From Stachybotrys elegans (Eukaryota; Ascomycota; Sordariomycetes; Hypocreales; Stachybotryaceae), in contig JAGPNK010000004.1 of assembly GCA_020746835.1 (NCBI GenBank), forward strand, positions 62,001 through 126,000: DNA of 64,000 nucleotides, written 5' to 3'. The position numbers and the translations under genes were made by a program. Positions 10,586-20,894 of the stretch are shown one piece after another. Each line of letters begins with the position of its first letter. Within the stretch, counting starts at the first letter, position 1. The notes under the pieces are model-generated. The model did not search any database. It was not told the origin of the DNA and saw nothing but the letters and a program-made list of their open reading frames with translations.

Positions 10586-12043
10586 TTACTCAGCTGGCCA
10601 GCTACTATGAACTTGATTTGCTAACCCACTTCGCTCCAAAACATCCTTTCCAGCCTTCAAAGCTTCCCGAATGACTTCCTCTTCATCAAGTGTTACCAAG
10701 CAACCGTCTTTAAGCAGTAGCTTCCCATCAACCACAACGTGGTTAACATCACGAGCATTTGTTGCGTGAACTATAGTGCTCACAGGATCATAGACCGGGA
10801 GCTGATGCAGGTTCTTGGTCTGGATTGCAATGAAGTCGGCCTTCTTGCCAACCTCTAGCGACCCAATCTGATCCTCCAGGCCGACCGCTTTGGCACCCCG
10901 GACAGTAGCCATTTCTATCATCGTCTCAGCTGGAAGAACCTTGGGGTCTTGGAGTAAGCCCTTTTGCGACTTGGCAGCAAGGCTCATCTCTTGAAAGAGA
11001 TCAAGTGTATTACTTTGCAGGTGTTAGATTGTATGTCAGGAGACATTTGCGCAAGTTCGGGAAAAGGTTAATATGGCAGCTTACCTGCATGGGGCACCAT
11101 CGCAGCCTATGCCAACATTGACGTTGGCAGCCAGATATTTGGGTATAGGAGCAAACCCAGATCCTAGTTTCAGGTTGCTCGAGGGGCAATGGGCGATATG
11201 CGTGCCAGTTTGTGCAAGTCGATGAATGTCATCGTCGTCGGGCCAGACCATATGTATCATAACAGTCTTCTCACCTAGGATACCAACCTCGTCGCAGTAT
11301 TCCATAGGACCCTTCCCCATTCGTGTGAAAACATCTCGATCCTCCTTCTCTTCCAAGCAATGCATGGTGATGTGTATGCCCTTTTTCTTGGCAATATCTG
11401 TCATCTTCTGGTAAAGCGATGTTGTGACGCCGCCTGGTGTCCTTGCTCCGAACCATACTTGGACTCGACCGTTGCTGGTGCCATGCCACCGATCATACAT
11501 GGAGACGGCATTATCTAGGCTGGAACCGTCTTCAACTAAGCCGTGGTGCATCTTGATTCTGAATGCGGGCTGGTCTGGGTTCACATCCATGACCACTTTA
11601 CCCAAACAGCCCCTTATGCCGCTTTCATCGACCGCTCTGACCAGATTCTCAAATCCATATCTCTCAGCCCATAGGGATTCGATGAAGCACGTGGTTCCTC
11701 CCCTAAGCATTTCGGCCATGGACATGCGAGCGGCTGCGTAGGCTTCAGGACCGGTGATGTTGCCTTGCGCAACCCAGATCCGATCGCACATCCAAGAAAC
11801 GAGGTCTCGATCTTCAGCGATCCCTCTTAAGATTGACTGGACGCAATGCATGTGGGTTGATACCATGCCCGGCATAACTATATGATTTGACAAATCATAT
11901 CTGGGCTCGTTTGCATACCTGGCTGCAAGAACCTGGGTTTTGCCAATGTCGGCTATGATATCGTCACGAACAAGTATCGATCCATCATAAATGATGCGAC
12001 GGGTGGTGTCGACGGTAATGATTGTCGCGTGTTCGTATAACAT
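10586..12043 (-). CDS. amidohydrolase-superfamily deaminase/chlorohydrolase-like enzyme
   Basis: Two exons, 12043-11085 and 11012-10586, joined across a 72-base intron (GTAAGC...AAAG), give 461 residues with frame preserved. Metal-site motifs are all present: STHMHC (HxH), the HCLEEKED histidine, a histidine in MIHMVWP, and CDGAPC with the aspartate. This set is typical of the cytosolic ATZ/TRZ and S-adenosylhomocysteine/guanine deaminase group, which hydrolyse amino or halogen groups from purine-like or triazine-like rings. Exact substrate is not predictable. It is transcribed divergently from an amino-acid permease across a promoter packed with AGATAA sites, which suggests a nitrogen-scavenging role. 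The cytoplasm is likely, as no targeting signal is seen. Confidence 0.85.
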
Positions 12044-12413
12044 ATTTCCTCAGAAATGCGGTTGGTATGAAGATTCAAGATTTTACACTATGGTGACGAG
12101 TTAAAAAACGGTGGAAAGGGTAATGAATGCTCCTCCACATGCGAGCTCTGATTAGTGACACTAGCGACAAACTCTTGTCGGCTGAAGCATTTGAGACACT
12201 TATGTTTGATGGCTTCTGTCGCCGATTTCGCGGTTCAACCCGAGTCAAAATGATAGTGTCGCTTCCATTGCTTGTATTCGCATGCCGACCTCTTATCATG
12301 AGTTGCCCACCGATATCACTGGGGCAGTCGGCTTTGTTATGCCGACGTAGATAAGCGCAAGTTCCACTTGCTCCCGACGTCATACCTTCTTGCGTGGATT
12401 GACATAACATGGG

Positions 12414-12602
12414 TTATCTTGTTAGTTAGACATTATCTCTTATCTATTATAACCTACTCATGAATTCAAGATTGTCGTTATCTTCGTCCTTCTCCAAAGC
12501 CAATAGCACAGCCAGCTTCTGTGGGTATGGAACAGATGGCCCGGATGGAGCGATCGGGTTGCTGCTAGACACGTTGTAAGGGTCAGAATCCTCCTGAGAT
12601 AA
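12414..12602. promoter_or_regulatory. cluster of five GATA-factor (AreA/NIT2-type) sites
   Basis: The hexamer AGATAA occurs at 12414-12419, 12433-12438, 12440-12445 and 12478-12483 (reverse orientation, TTATCT) and at 12597-12602 (forward). All five lie in the divergent promoter between the amidohydrolase and the permease. Fungal AreA/NIT2 regulators bind HGATAR, often as paired sites, during nitrogen limitation. Two sites here are adjacent (12433 and 12440). Confidence 0.6.
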
Positions 12603-12620
12603 GGACGACGTAGTTCAGTT

Positions 12621-12626
12621 TATAAA
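12621..12626 (+). promoter_or_regulatory. TATA box of the permease gene
   Basis: TATAAA lies 68 bases upstream of the permease ATG and just downstream of the last AGATAA site, a plausible core promoter position. Confidence 0.45.
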
Positions 12627-12693
12627 GGCAGCGAATCTTGGCGCACAAATCGGTGAAGACAGTTGAGCAGGCACCTAATCACCTGACATCAAC

Positions 12694-14678
12694 ATGGCCG
12701 ACAAGATCAATCAGATGCCAAAGGTGGATGTCCAAGATGGAGACGTGGAACAAGTCAAAGAGTATGGCGGGCAAGCCTATGCAGAGATTTCGCCTGAGCT
12801 GCAAGAAGTGTATGGCAAGACCAGACGCGGACTGTCATCTAGGCACATGCAACTCATCACCATCGGGTCCTCCATAGGCACCGGTATGTTCGTTGGAATT
12901 GGTTCAGCATTAGCGAGATCTGGACCTCTGAGCGTTTTCCTCGCCTTCACCATCTACTCACTCTTCGTCCTGTTCCCCCTCTTCATGTGTGCCACTGAAA
13001 TGTGCACCTGGCTTCCTGTTAGAGGAAGCATTTTTCAATTCGCGGAGCGCTATGTTGATCCTGCCCTCGGCTTTGCGGGAGGTTACATCTACTGGTGAGT
13101 TACCCAATCTACTCCACGCGGTAGAACTTGTGAGCTGATCATTGGTCTCAAATGCAGGTACGGCGCTTTAATGCTCATTTGCAGCGACTTCACGGGTGCT
13201 GTCTCTGTCATTCAGTTCTGGGATGACAAGGTAAGTCGCCAAACTGTTCATTCCCCCAAGGAGGCTACGTACCGGAGTCATTTACTTAACCTCCCATTCA
13301 GACCAATCCGGCATATTACCTGTTAGTCCTGATCGGCTTATCACTTATCCTTAACGTCGTCGCCGTGCGCTGGTACGGTGAGATTGAGTTTGTGACAGCG
13401 AGCTTTAAGATCTTTCTTATGCTTGGATTGATAATGGCAACGTTTATCACAATGCTGGGCGGGAACCCGAACCATGATCGCTACGGCTTCCGCCACTGGC
13501 AAACCCCTATGAAAGAATATCTTGAAGAGGGTGCGCTTGGTCGCTTCCTTGGTTTCTGGCGCATCTTCATTTATGCCGGATTTGCTTGTGGAGGACCAGA
13601 CGTGTAAGTACCCATGCCCCAATCTGAAAGCGTCCTCAAGCAACTGACCTGCTATAGGGTTATGATGTGCTCGGGAGAAGTGCAGAATCCACGAGCCGTT
13701 ATCCCAGCGGCTTCCCGCAAGATTTATTTTCGGCTCGGCGTCTTTTACATTGTGGGAACTCTCGCGCTGGGAATCATCTGTGACTCTTCAAGCCCTGAGC
13801 TCCTCGGTGCAATTGAAAACGGTGGATCTGGCTCCGCTGCCTCGCCTTGGGTCATCGGTCTGCGATCACTCGGTATAGATACACTGGCTAATTTGGTGAA
13901 CGCCGTTGTCCTCACATCTGCATGGTACGTTCCTTCTCCACCAGAGTCTACCGTCTACTCCCCAATAGCCATATTCCAGACTGGGATGGATAAAGCTCTA
14001 CTATCGACTATATTGCGCGGAATGTTAATTTATTATTTTTGTAGGTCTTGTGGCAACGCGTATGTTTATGCTGCCAGCCGAACGCTCTACGCCCTTTCTA
14101 TCAATGGCAAGGCTCCGGCTATATTTCAGAAGTGCAACAAGGCTGGTGTGCCAATGTACTGCCTCATTGTCGTTGGTCTGGTATCCTGCCTCACATTTCT
14201 GAGTGCAAGCAACTCTACCGCAACCGTGCTGAACTGGTTTATTAATTTGTCTGCCATATCGCTGCTGATGACGTACATGGTCATTCTGTTTACGTACACC
14301 CGTTTCCGCAAAGCAGTCATTGTACAGATGGATTCCACTGCAGCTTTACCATTCCGAACACCGTTTAACCTTCAGCCATACATCAGCTGGGTCGGCTTTT
14401 GTTTTTGTGGCATTATTATATTCTTCAACGGCTTCTACATCTTTTGGCCTGGCGAGTTCACTGCATCAGGGTTGTTGACGGCCTATTTTGGTGTTCCAGC
14501 ATTCGTGGCCGCATATTTGTTCTGGAAACTTTATTGGAAATCAACAACGGTGAAGGCATCAGAAGCAGACATTTGGAGCGGAAAGCAAGAGATTGACACG
14601 GAAGAAAGTGAGTACCTTGTTTCCCACGGCGGAAAGAAGAAAAGGTGGTACAATTACCTGTTAGATATTATACTTTAA
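12694..14678 (+). CDS. amino-acid permease (APC superfamily, YAT-type)
   Basis: Five exons (12694-13094, 13158-13230, 13302-13603, 13658-13924, 14045-14678) close in frame to 558 residues. The N-terminus is cytosolic and polar. The first membrane segment carries the family signature SSIGTGMFVGIGSAL, and CSGEVQNPRAVIP sits at the expected loop between middle helices. About twelve hydrophobic segments are visible. It should import amino acids or related nitrogen compounds across the plasma membrane by proton symport. Lysines in the N-terminal tail could serve ubiquitin-linked turnover, as in yeast permeases. The promoter has five AGATAA sites shared with the divergent amidohydrolase, so co-induction under nitrogen limitation is likely. 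Substrate is not predictable. Confidence 0.9.
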
Positions 14679-14898
14679 GTGCCTTCATATATTGCACTTG
14701 GCTTATTATCATGGAGCGGTATGGGTGAAGCCCAATGCGTCCGAAGGCGTCATACACCTCCGAAGGGAATGTGTTGAACCGGTAGATGCCCAGTAGGAGC
14801 GATTCATTGAACGTCTGACGTTGCGTCGGCCCCTTCTTTTTGGAATCGTACATAAACCAAATCGGTGTACCTATGGTCATAATTCTCTGCCCTCCTAA

Positions 14899-15675
14899 TT
14901 AAGCCCTCTGTCCCACTACATTGAATAGCTTGGGGCTGGCTGGATCATCTTGTCCTTTGATCGCTAACTCTCCCTTGACAGTAAAACCCTTAGACTTTAA
15001 GAAGTCCATCATGTTGACCAAAGCATTGTTGACATCAAAAATCTCCACCACAACATTGCGGATTCTGCTCCAGTGCTCATCATCTATGCCCTTGCACACT
15101 TCCAATTCCCGGGCTTCCACATCAATCTTAAGAAGATCAATGTCCGGACTGGTCTCCGCCTTGAGGAAATCAGAAAGTCGTCTGATTGGAACCTCAATCT
15201 TCTCAACCGAGGAAAACATGTTGTCAATCACCTCAGGTGATTGAAAGTTCGTGAGAATTGTTTTCCTCATAATATCATTCTCTTCCGGTACAAACGTTGA
15301 CATTGCTGGAACAATAGGGTAGAAGCTCAGAGTACCTGTAGCATCTTCAGCACCCAATGCGCATTGGTATGCCTGCACAGCAGTCGCATTGTTGAGCTCC
15401 AAGTTGCGCTGAAGGATCCCATAGGTCACCGGTGCAGGCTCAAATGCAAGAATCTTGGCGCCGGGATATTTGCGCTTCATGTACATCGAGAAGAGGCCTA
15501 TGTTGGCCCCAACATCTATCATAAAAGGCTGATCGGAGAACTTTTCGATATCATAGCAATGGTTGTTGAAAATCTCGTTATGGACAATACGGGCGTCCAT
15601 TTCAGCCGCAGCGTAAGCAGTGAAGCCATCACCAAAGTCCAGGATACGTGGTGCTGAAACTTGCCACTTCTCCAT
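14899..15675 (-). CDS. FkbM-family SAM-dependent O-methyltransferase
   Basis: A 258-residue intronless gene. The SAM-binding motif I reads IDVGANIGLFS (about residues 53-63), an acidic residue after the next strand is in AFEPAP, and the FkbM signature LLKIDVEARELEV follows near residue 185. No signal peptide or membrane segment. FkbM enzymes methylate hydroxyls, often on sugars or glycosylated products. The gene is head to head with a GT1 glycosyltransferase 589 bases away. From memory, insect-pathogenic fungi (Beauveria and relatives) carry such adjacent glycosyltransferase/methyltransferase pairs that attach 4-O-methylglucose to phenols. The same role is inferred here. It is convergent with the permease at 14678. 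Confidence 0.85.
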   Translation of the reverse strand: MEKWQVSAPRILDFGDGFTAYAAAEMDARIVHNEIFNNHCYDIEKFSDQPFMIDVGANIGLFSMYMKRKYPGAKILAFEPAPVTYGILQRNLELNNATAVQAYQCALGAEDATGTLSFYPIVPAMSTFVPEENDIMRKTILTNFQSPEVIDNMFSSVEKIEVPIRRLSDFLKAETSPDIDLLKIDVEARELEVCKGIDDEHWSRIRNVVVEIFDVNNALVNMMDFLKSKGFTVKGELAIKGQDDPASPKLFNVVGQRA

Positions 15676-16264
15676 GGTTGTTGTTATGAGATTGTAATGA
15701 GAAAACTACGTGAAGTTTTGTATAACAAACAGCTTAGAATCCAAATTAACCACAGAACTTATACTCTACGTCTTTCCATTTTGGATGTCTTCTCACGTCA
15801 GATTCGTAAGCGCCGGCACGGAAAATAAGTCACTTTTGCTTTCTTCGTCACACCGTACTTCACGCTCCCGGATCGCACGGAACGAGAAATGATGGGATCG
15901 TATCTGTATGAAGCGTTGAGCTTTTGGATAGTGTTTCTTGGCTACAGGCCCCATGTCTCTAGCCCGCAGCCCACTCGGCAGCGTATTCGCGTAAATGGAT
16001 ACTTAAAGCAACCAAGGAAATGATTGTCTCTGTATCGATTCGCGTAATGGGTTCCAGGATCAAAGAACCTGATGCAATCCGACCCAACCTAGATGGACTG
16101 ATGCAAGGTGCCAGGAGGTCGGGTGCCCACATGATTCCCGACATAAGCTCTTGAGCTTGGGGCCGACTTAATTCTTCTTGCTTTGCTCAGCGTTATAAGC
16201 TCATATCATCTACTCTGGTGATCCATATTTCATACTTGCGATATCTGTTGCAAAGTCTACCAAT
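15676..16264. promoter_or_regulatory. shared divergent promoter of methyltransferase and glycosyltransferase
   Basis: The 589 bases between the two divergent starts hold no gene that I can support. The arrangement would allow joint control of both enzymes. No clear TATA box or known operator is recognised. Confidence 0.45.
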
Positions 16265-17641
16265 ATGGATGTTCTTTCTAAGACTACGTCTCGCAAACCT
16301 CGTCTCCTTTTCTGTGCGAGCTCTCTGAGCGGACACGCCGGTCCACTCATTCGCGTTGCATCTGAACTCAATGGTCGCGGTTTCGATGTTACCTTCCTCA
16401 CAGGCAAAGAATTCCACGACTCCATTGCCAGATTTGGTGGAAAGCCACTACCACTTCCCGAAATCGACCCCAATTTCTGGTCGATGTATACGAAAGTCGC
16501 CCCAGGCATCGAGCGGATGGTATTTGCCATGCGAAACTACTTCATCGATACCACAGAGGGCAACATGAAAAGCCTGTATAGGGCCCTTGAGACTCTGAAT
16601 AGCATTGATGCTGGTTGGCCGATTGTCGTCATTACCGAAACCTTTTTTACAGGCTCTCACCCTATGTATAACGGCGCACCGCTTCCTAACGGCTTCAAGA
16701 CCCGTCCGCCCATGCTCAATATTAACCCTCTCCCTTACTCTGCCTCTAGTCGAGATGTATTCCCTTTTGGCCCAGGTTTAGCTCCTGATTCTTCCAAAGA
16801 AGGCCGTGCTAGAATAGCATCTGCTAGGGAAGAACTGAAGAAGGGCCCTTGGAAGGGCCTTGTTGACGCAGAGGCAGAGATTATGAAGAGACTCGGAGCA
16901 AACAACTATCAAGCGCCGGAAACAATATTTGATACTTGGACGTACTCGCATGACATGACGCTTCAACTATGTCCTCCTAGTCTCGAATACGCTCGATCGG
17001 ATCTCCCCGCCAAGGTTCGTTTTGTTGGCGCCATCACGCCACGACCTTTAGGCTCACAGAAGGGTTTCCGGTATCCTGACTTCTGGGACGAGATCACCAG
17101 CGGTGAGAAAAAGGTCATTGTCACTACACAGGGTACCATTGCACAGGATTACGAGGACCTCATTTTGCCAACAATGAGAGCAATGGCCGATTGCGGCAAT
17201 ATCATAGTTGTGGGAATCCTTGGTACCAAGGGCGCTACGCTTCGAGAGCACAATCTACCAGCCAACGCCCGTGTCGTCGATCATCTCCCCTACGATATGA
17301 TTCTGCCTTATGCTTCTGCCTTTGTCTTCAATGCGGGCTATGGTGGTTTGATTCATGGAGTTACCAATGGCGTGCCCATTGTCTTAGCTGGGACCACTGA
17401 GGATAAGCCTGAGGTAGCCATGCGTGGCGAGTGGTCTGGGGTGGGCATAAATCTGCGTACAGGAAAGCCCACCGTGAAGCAACTGGCTGACGCAATACAT
17501 CGGGTTCTGGAAGATCCCAAGTTCAAGAATCGGGCTATGCAGATCAAGAAGGAGAATGAGGAGATGGATGCCGTTAGCAGAATCGAGGAAACAATTATGG
17601 ACCTGGTGGGGGAACGGGGAATCGGCAAAACGCAGAGCTGA
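16265..17641 (+). CDS. GT1-family UDP-glycosyltransferase
   Basis: The intronless gene encodes 458 residues with the GT-B fold. The N-terminal acceptor domain opens with LLFCASSLSGHAGPLIRVA, which contains the histidine expected to activate the acceptor hydroxyl (SGHAGP, residue about 25). The C-terminal donor-binding signature is FVFNAGYGGLIHGVTNG followed by TTEDKPEVA. The usual donor-site histidine is Asn in FNAG, a substitution I believe occurs in other fungal members. No signal peptide or C-terminal anchor, so a soluble small-molecule glycosyltransferase of macrolide-GT type is likely, rather than a sterol GT. The neighbours, a FkbM methyltransferase upstream and a UDP-xylose-synthase-like gene downstream, suggest transfer of a sugar that is then methylated. 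UDP-glucose is the default donor, but UDP-xylose is possible. Confidence 0.87.
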   Translation: MDVLSKTTSRKPRLLFCASSLSGHAGPLIRVASELNGRGFDVTFLTGKEFHDSIARFGGKPLPLPEIDPNFWSMYTKVAPGIERMVFAMRNYFIDTTEGNMKSLYRALETLNSIDAGWPIVVITETFFTGSHPMYNGAPLPNGFKTRPPMLNINPLPYSASSRDVFPFGPGLAPDSSKEGRARIASAREELKKGPWKGLVDAEAEIMKRLGANNYQAPETIFDTWTYSHDMTLQLCPPSLEYARSDLPAKVRFVGAITPRPLGSQKGFRYPDFWDEITSGEKKVIVTTQGTIAQDYEDLILPTMRAMADCGNIIVVGILGTKGATLREHNLPANARVVDHLPYDMILPYASAFVFNAGYGGLIHGVTNGVPIVLAGTTEDKPEVAMRGEWSGVGINLRTGKPTVKQLADAIHRVLEDPKFKNRAMQIKKENEEMDAVSRIEETIMDLVGERGIGKTQS

Positions 17642-18971
17642 AGCTCCAGGTAGTTGTCGGTATTGACCGATGAATCGATGAAACAGTTGACGCTACAAAT
17701 TTCGTGTGATGGATATGCCATGTGAATCAACCATTGCAAGGGCGAGGGAGGGTAGGCCTGTGGTGCTACACAAGACACAAATATTATCACACACGCAAGT
17801 AAGGGGCCATCACTCCTCTTCTTGCATCCATGCAGCTACTAATGGTTGCAGATGATTCCATGGAGATATCTTCACCCCTGCCTGTCGTGTCATCATACGC
17901 ATGAAGAACACAGAGCGTATTGATGGGGGGCGTATCTTATGTCCCCTGTCAGAGCAGCAGGGTAAACGGACAGTCTAGGCCCTGTAGCTCGCAATTTTGT
18001 GACAATGACTCGAAGACAGGAGAATACGGATCATCCAAATTGCGTATTCGTAAAGTGTTGTGACAGTTCCAATCATCGTATAACCACACACGGCGTGCTT
18101 TGGACTTTAGCTTATTTGCCGACAGTCGATGCCACGCAGGCATGTCTTTGCATTCGAGCCGAGCAATGTGCATGATGCTCAGGCACCCATGATAGTTGCT
18201 CAAACTCTAGTTGATAGTGATGGAGTCGTCGATCGATTTGTTTCTACTAACGTACCTAGCACACCGATATGTTTCTTTCTTCTCTTGTGGCTAGACACTA
18301 CGCCTCCTTTATTGTCTCTTACTCGTTCTGCCACCTCAGACTGCACAACTCCTATCATGTACTAATCAGGCCCGTCCTACTAAAACCTTAGCTTTACCCG
18401 AGCACCTGCACCCATAGTCTTGCAAGAGCAGCGATACTGAACAAGCCTGAAGTCGTCCCACATACCCAGTAAGTTGGAGATCTGCTCAGCTTGCTTACCT
18501 AGCCTGATCATCAACATCGACCGGAACGCGGCGTATTCCCAAAGTTCCAACCCTGGTCAATGCCACAGCCCATTCTTGAAAGGTGTGCCGCGATGAGCCA
18601 GCATTCAGGGCTTCAAGCCCATGAACCCAATGGAAAATTCAGCCACGCCTTACAAATCCAGGTCATAACAAGCTAGCCTTTTACCATACCCCCCATCCCC
18701 CCAACGTAATACTGATACATGGTTAGGGTAAGCATCACTAGGGACTTGATACGCTTGGTCTTTGTAGTGACTATTATGCTGCCGGCCATCTAATCAAATT
18801 GATTACTTAATGAGGAGAGGATTACTGAGTAACACGGCTAGTTAATGGTTGAATATAAAAGTTCAGGATGTGTTGACTGACACCACCATAACTTTTGCTC
18901 AACGTGCTTATCAAAGACCCAATCACTGCGAGTTGCACGGTGCTGCTGTATTCGATATCGCTGCATTCATC
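17642..18971. other. intergenic stretch, no gene seen
   Basis: About 1.3 kb between the glycosyltransferase and the sugar-nucleotide gene. Short frames at 17.95-18.37 kb show no motifs. It should contain the glycosyltransferase terminator and the promoter of the downstream gene. Confidence 0.5.
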
Positions 18972-20119
18972 ATGACGATCCTTGTGACTGGTGTAAGGTT
19001 TTTGCAATACAATTCCGGAGCCATCAATACTGACATTGACAAAGGGCGCAGGATTCATTGGGTGCAATTTAGTACGTCTTTTGCTCACCCGCGGCCAGGA
19101 AGTTGTTGTCCTAGATTCGTTATGGACGGGGTCTTTGGAGAATATTCGTCCTTTCAAGGAAAATCTGAACTTTCGCTATATCATGTAAGTGGTTCAGCAT
19201 CATCAAACACTTCACCCTTAGCCTCTTACAAGAACCCAGTGGCGACGTAAGGGATGCACTTCCACAGATTGACAATGTCAAGGAGATATTTCACCTTGCC
19301 TGTCCTGCTAGCCCAGACGATTTCGAAAAGAACCCAATCGAGATTCTGGAGACTTGTTTTGTTGGGACAAAGAACATTCTTGACTTTGCCGCAAAGCACG
19401 GGGCCAAGGTGCTTCTCGCCAGCACATCAGGTAAGATAGCGATACCCATAGCAGGAACACAGGACCCAGCTAATGTTACAGAAATATATGGGGATCCTCA
19501 AGTCGCCGTACAATCCGAAAGCTATTTCGGCAATGTCAACAGTTTCGGTCCTCGATCTTGCTACGATGAAGGCAAACGTGTTGCCGAAGCCCTGGCCTAC
19601 TCTTACCGCAGTAAGCATGGGCTCGACATTCGAATCGCCCGAATATTCAATGCCTACGGCCCATGGATGCGAATCAACGACGGACGAGCGGTTCCAAATT
19701 TCATTGCTGCTGCGATGGAGGGGCAACCCATCAAGATATACGGTGATGGTAGTGCAACACGCAGCTTCCAGTTCGTCACAGATTGTGTGTTGGGCCTCAC
19801 CGCTCTTATGGACAGTAACTACAGCAGTCCGGTGAACATTGGTAGTGACCATGAAGTTCCCGTGAGTGATATTGCCCAAACAATCTTGAAGACTGTTGCA
19901 ACCAAGACTGGCAAGCCTATTGTTCCCGTTTGTCTACTGGAAAAACGCCAGGATGACCCCGTGAGGAGGAAGCCAGACATTACCACCGCAGAGAGGGAAC
20001 TTGGGTGGACGCCAAACGTACCACTAGAGCAAGGCATAACCTCAACTGTGGACTGGTTTCTAGAAAGAAGAGAGAACGCAGTCTCTGACGCTGTACTTCA
20101 GGCACGACCTGCAATGTAG
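18972..20119 (+). CDS. UDP-glucuronate decarboxylase (UDP-xylose synthase) family SDR
   Basis: Four exons (18972-18992, 19045-19184, 19240-19430, 19482-20119) give 329 residues, the usual size of soluble UXS enzymes. Splicing the first two introns restores the NAD-binding motif GGAGFIG at residues 7-13 and the segment DSLWTGSLENI that follows in this family. IFHLACPAS, the STSE motif (residues 115-118), the catalytic pair Y145/K149 in SCYDEGKR, NDGR and the arginine of RRKPDI are all present, matching decarboxylases more than dTDP-glucose dehydratases. The reaction would be UDP-glucuronate to UDP-xylose plus CO2 in the cytosol. The first exon encodes only seven residues. The acceptor of intron 2 is chosen by frame and fit; alternatives a few codons away exist. 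It sits downstream of the glycosyltransferase and may supply its donor. Confidence 0.85.
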
Positions 20120-20894
20120 CAAGCTGGATGGAAATTGTGGTAGAATGGAACCCCGCAGCAATCAACTACATCTTGACATCAATGAAAACATCTTGGCAGC
20201 GCACAACGTGAACAATACGTCTTCTCTGTAGCCGCAAGTTATGAATCCAGTGGCTTGAATGTGAGTCGTCCTACTTTTTCACTTGGTTACCTAGATCGGG
20301 TCCATTTTGTATTAGAAAAGTTGAGGCAGTGCCTATAAAAGAGGGACACGATTGACATTGCCCCCTAACAGAGATTAAAATAGGTGTATACCATCATCTT
20401 CGGATCTACATCCGATTCTCCGGCAGACGTGTACGTATCAGTCTAACTTAACCGACTTTGCCCCAACTTTTTGAGAGTGCTCAGCCTGACGAGAGCTACA
20501 TGGGTGGCGGTCGGCAGCGTATACACTCTTGACATTACGCTGCTGAATACGCACCTGGTACGGATCTGCGGACAGCGGGCAATCAACGCCAAGGACCATC
20601 ATTTCGTATTACGCTGGTTGGATACGCACAAGTTCATTCATGCTTCTGGAGGTCTCATTTCGGGTACAATCCCACCGCTCTTTGAATAGCTGGTGTTGCT
20701 AGCGACCCAATCATATTATTCAAAGGGCTCCATTTGCAGAAAGCGCTGGTGTCTGTACAAAACCATGCCGCGGAATTGATACAAGACAAAGGAAGTTCCG
20801 TCTGCCATCAAGTCAAGAGTATTTCACCAAGCTCGGCGTGTGAACTCTATACATCAGCATATATTCATTCACTGCAATCTCCCATATATCGATC
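20120..20894. other. intergenic stretch with TATAAA
   Basis: No gene supported in 775 bases. TATAAA at about 20332 is far from the next ATG (20895). A short plus-strand frame at 20471-20689 has no recognisable domain. Confidence 0.45.

Noticed and set aside
20471..20689. 72-codon plus-strand frame between the UXS-like gene and the monooxygenase
   Set aside because: No motif, and not connected by splice signals to either gene.
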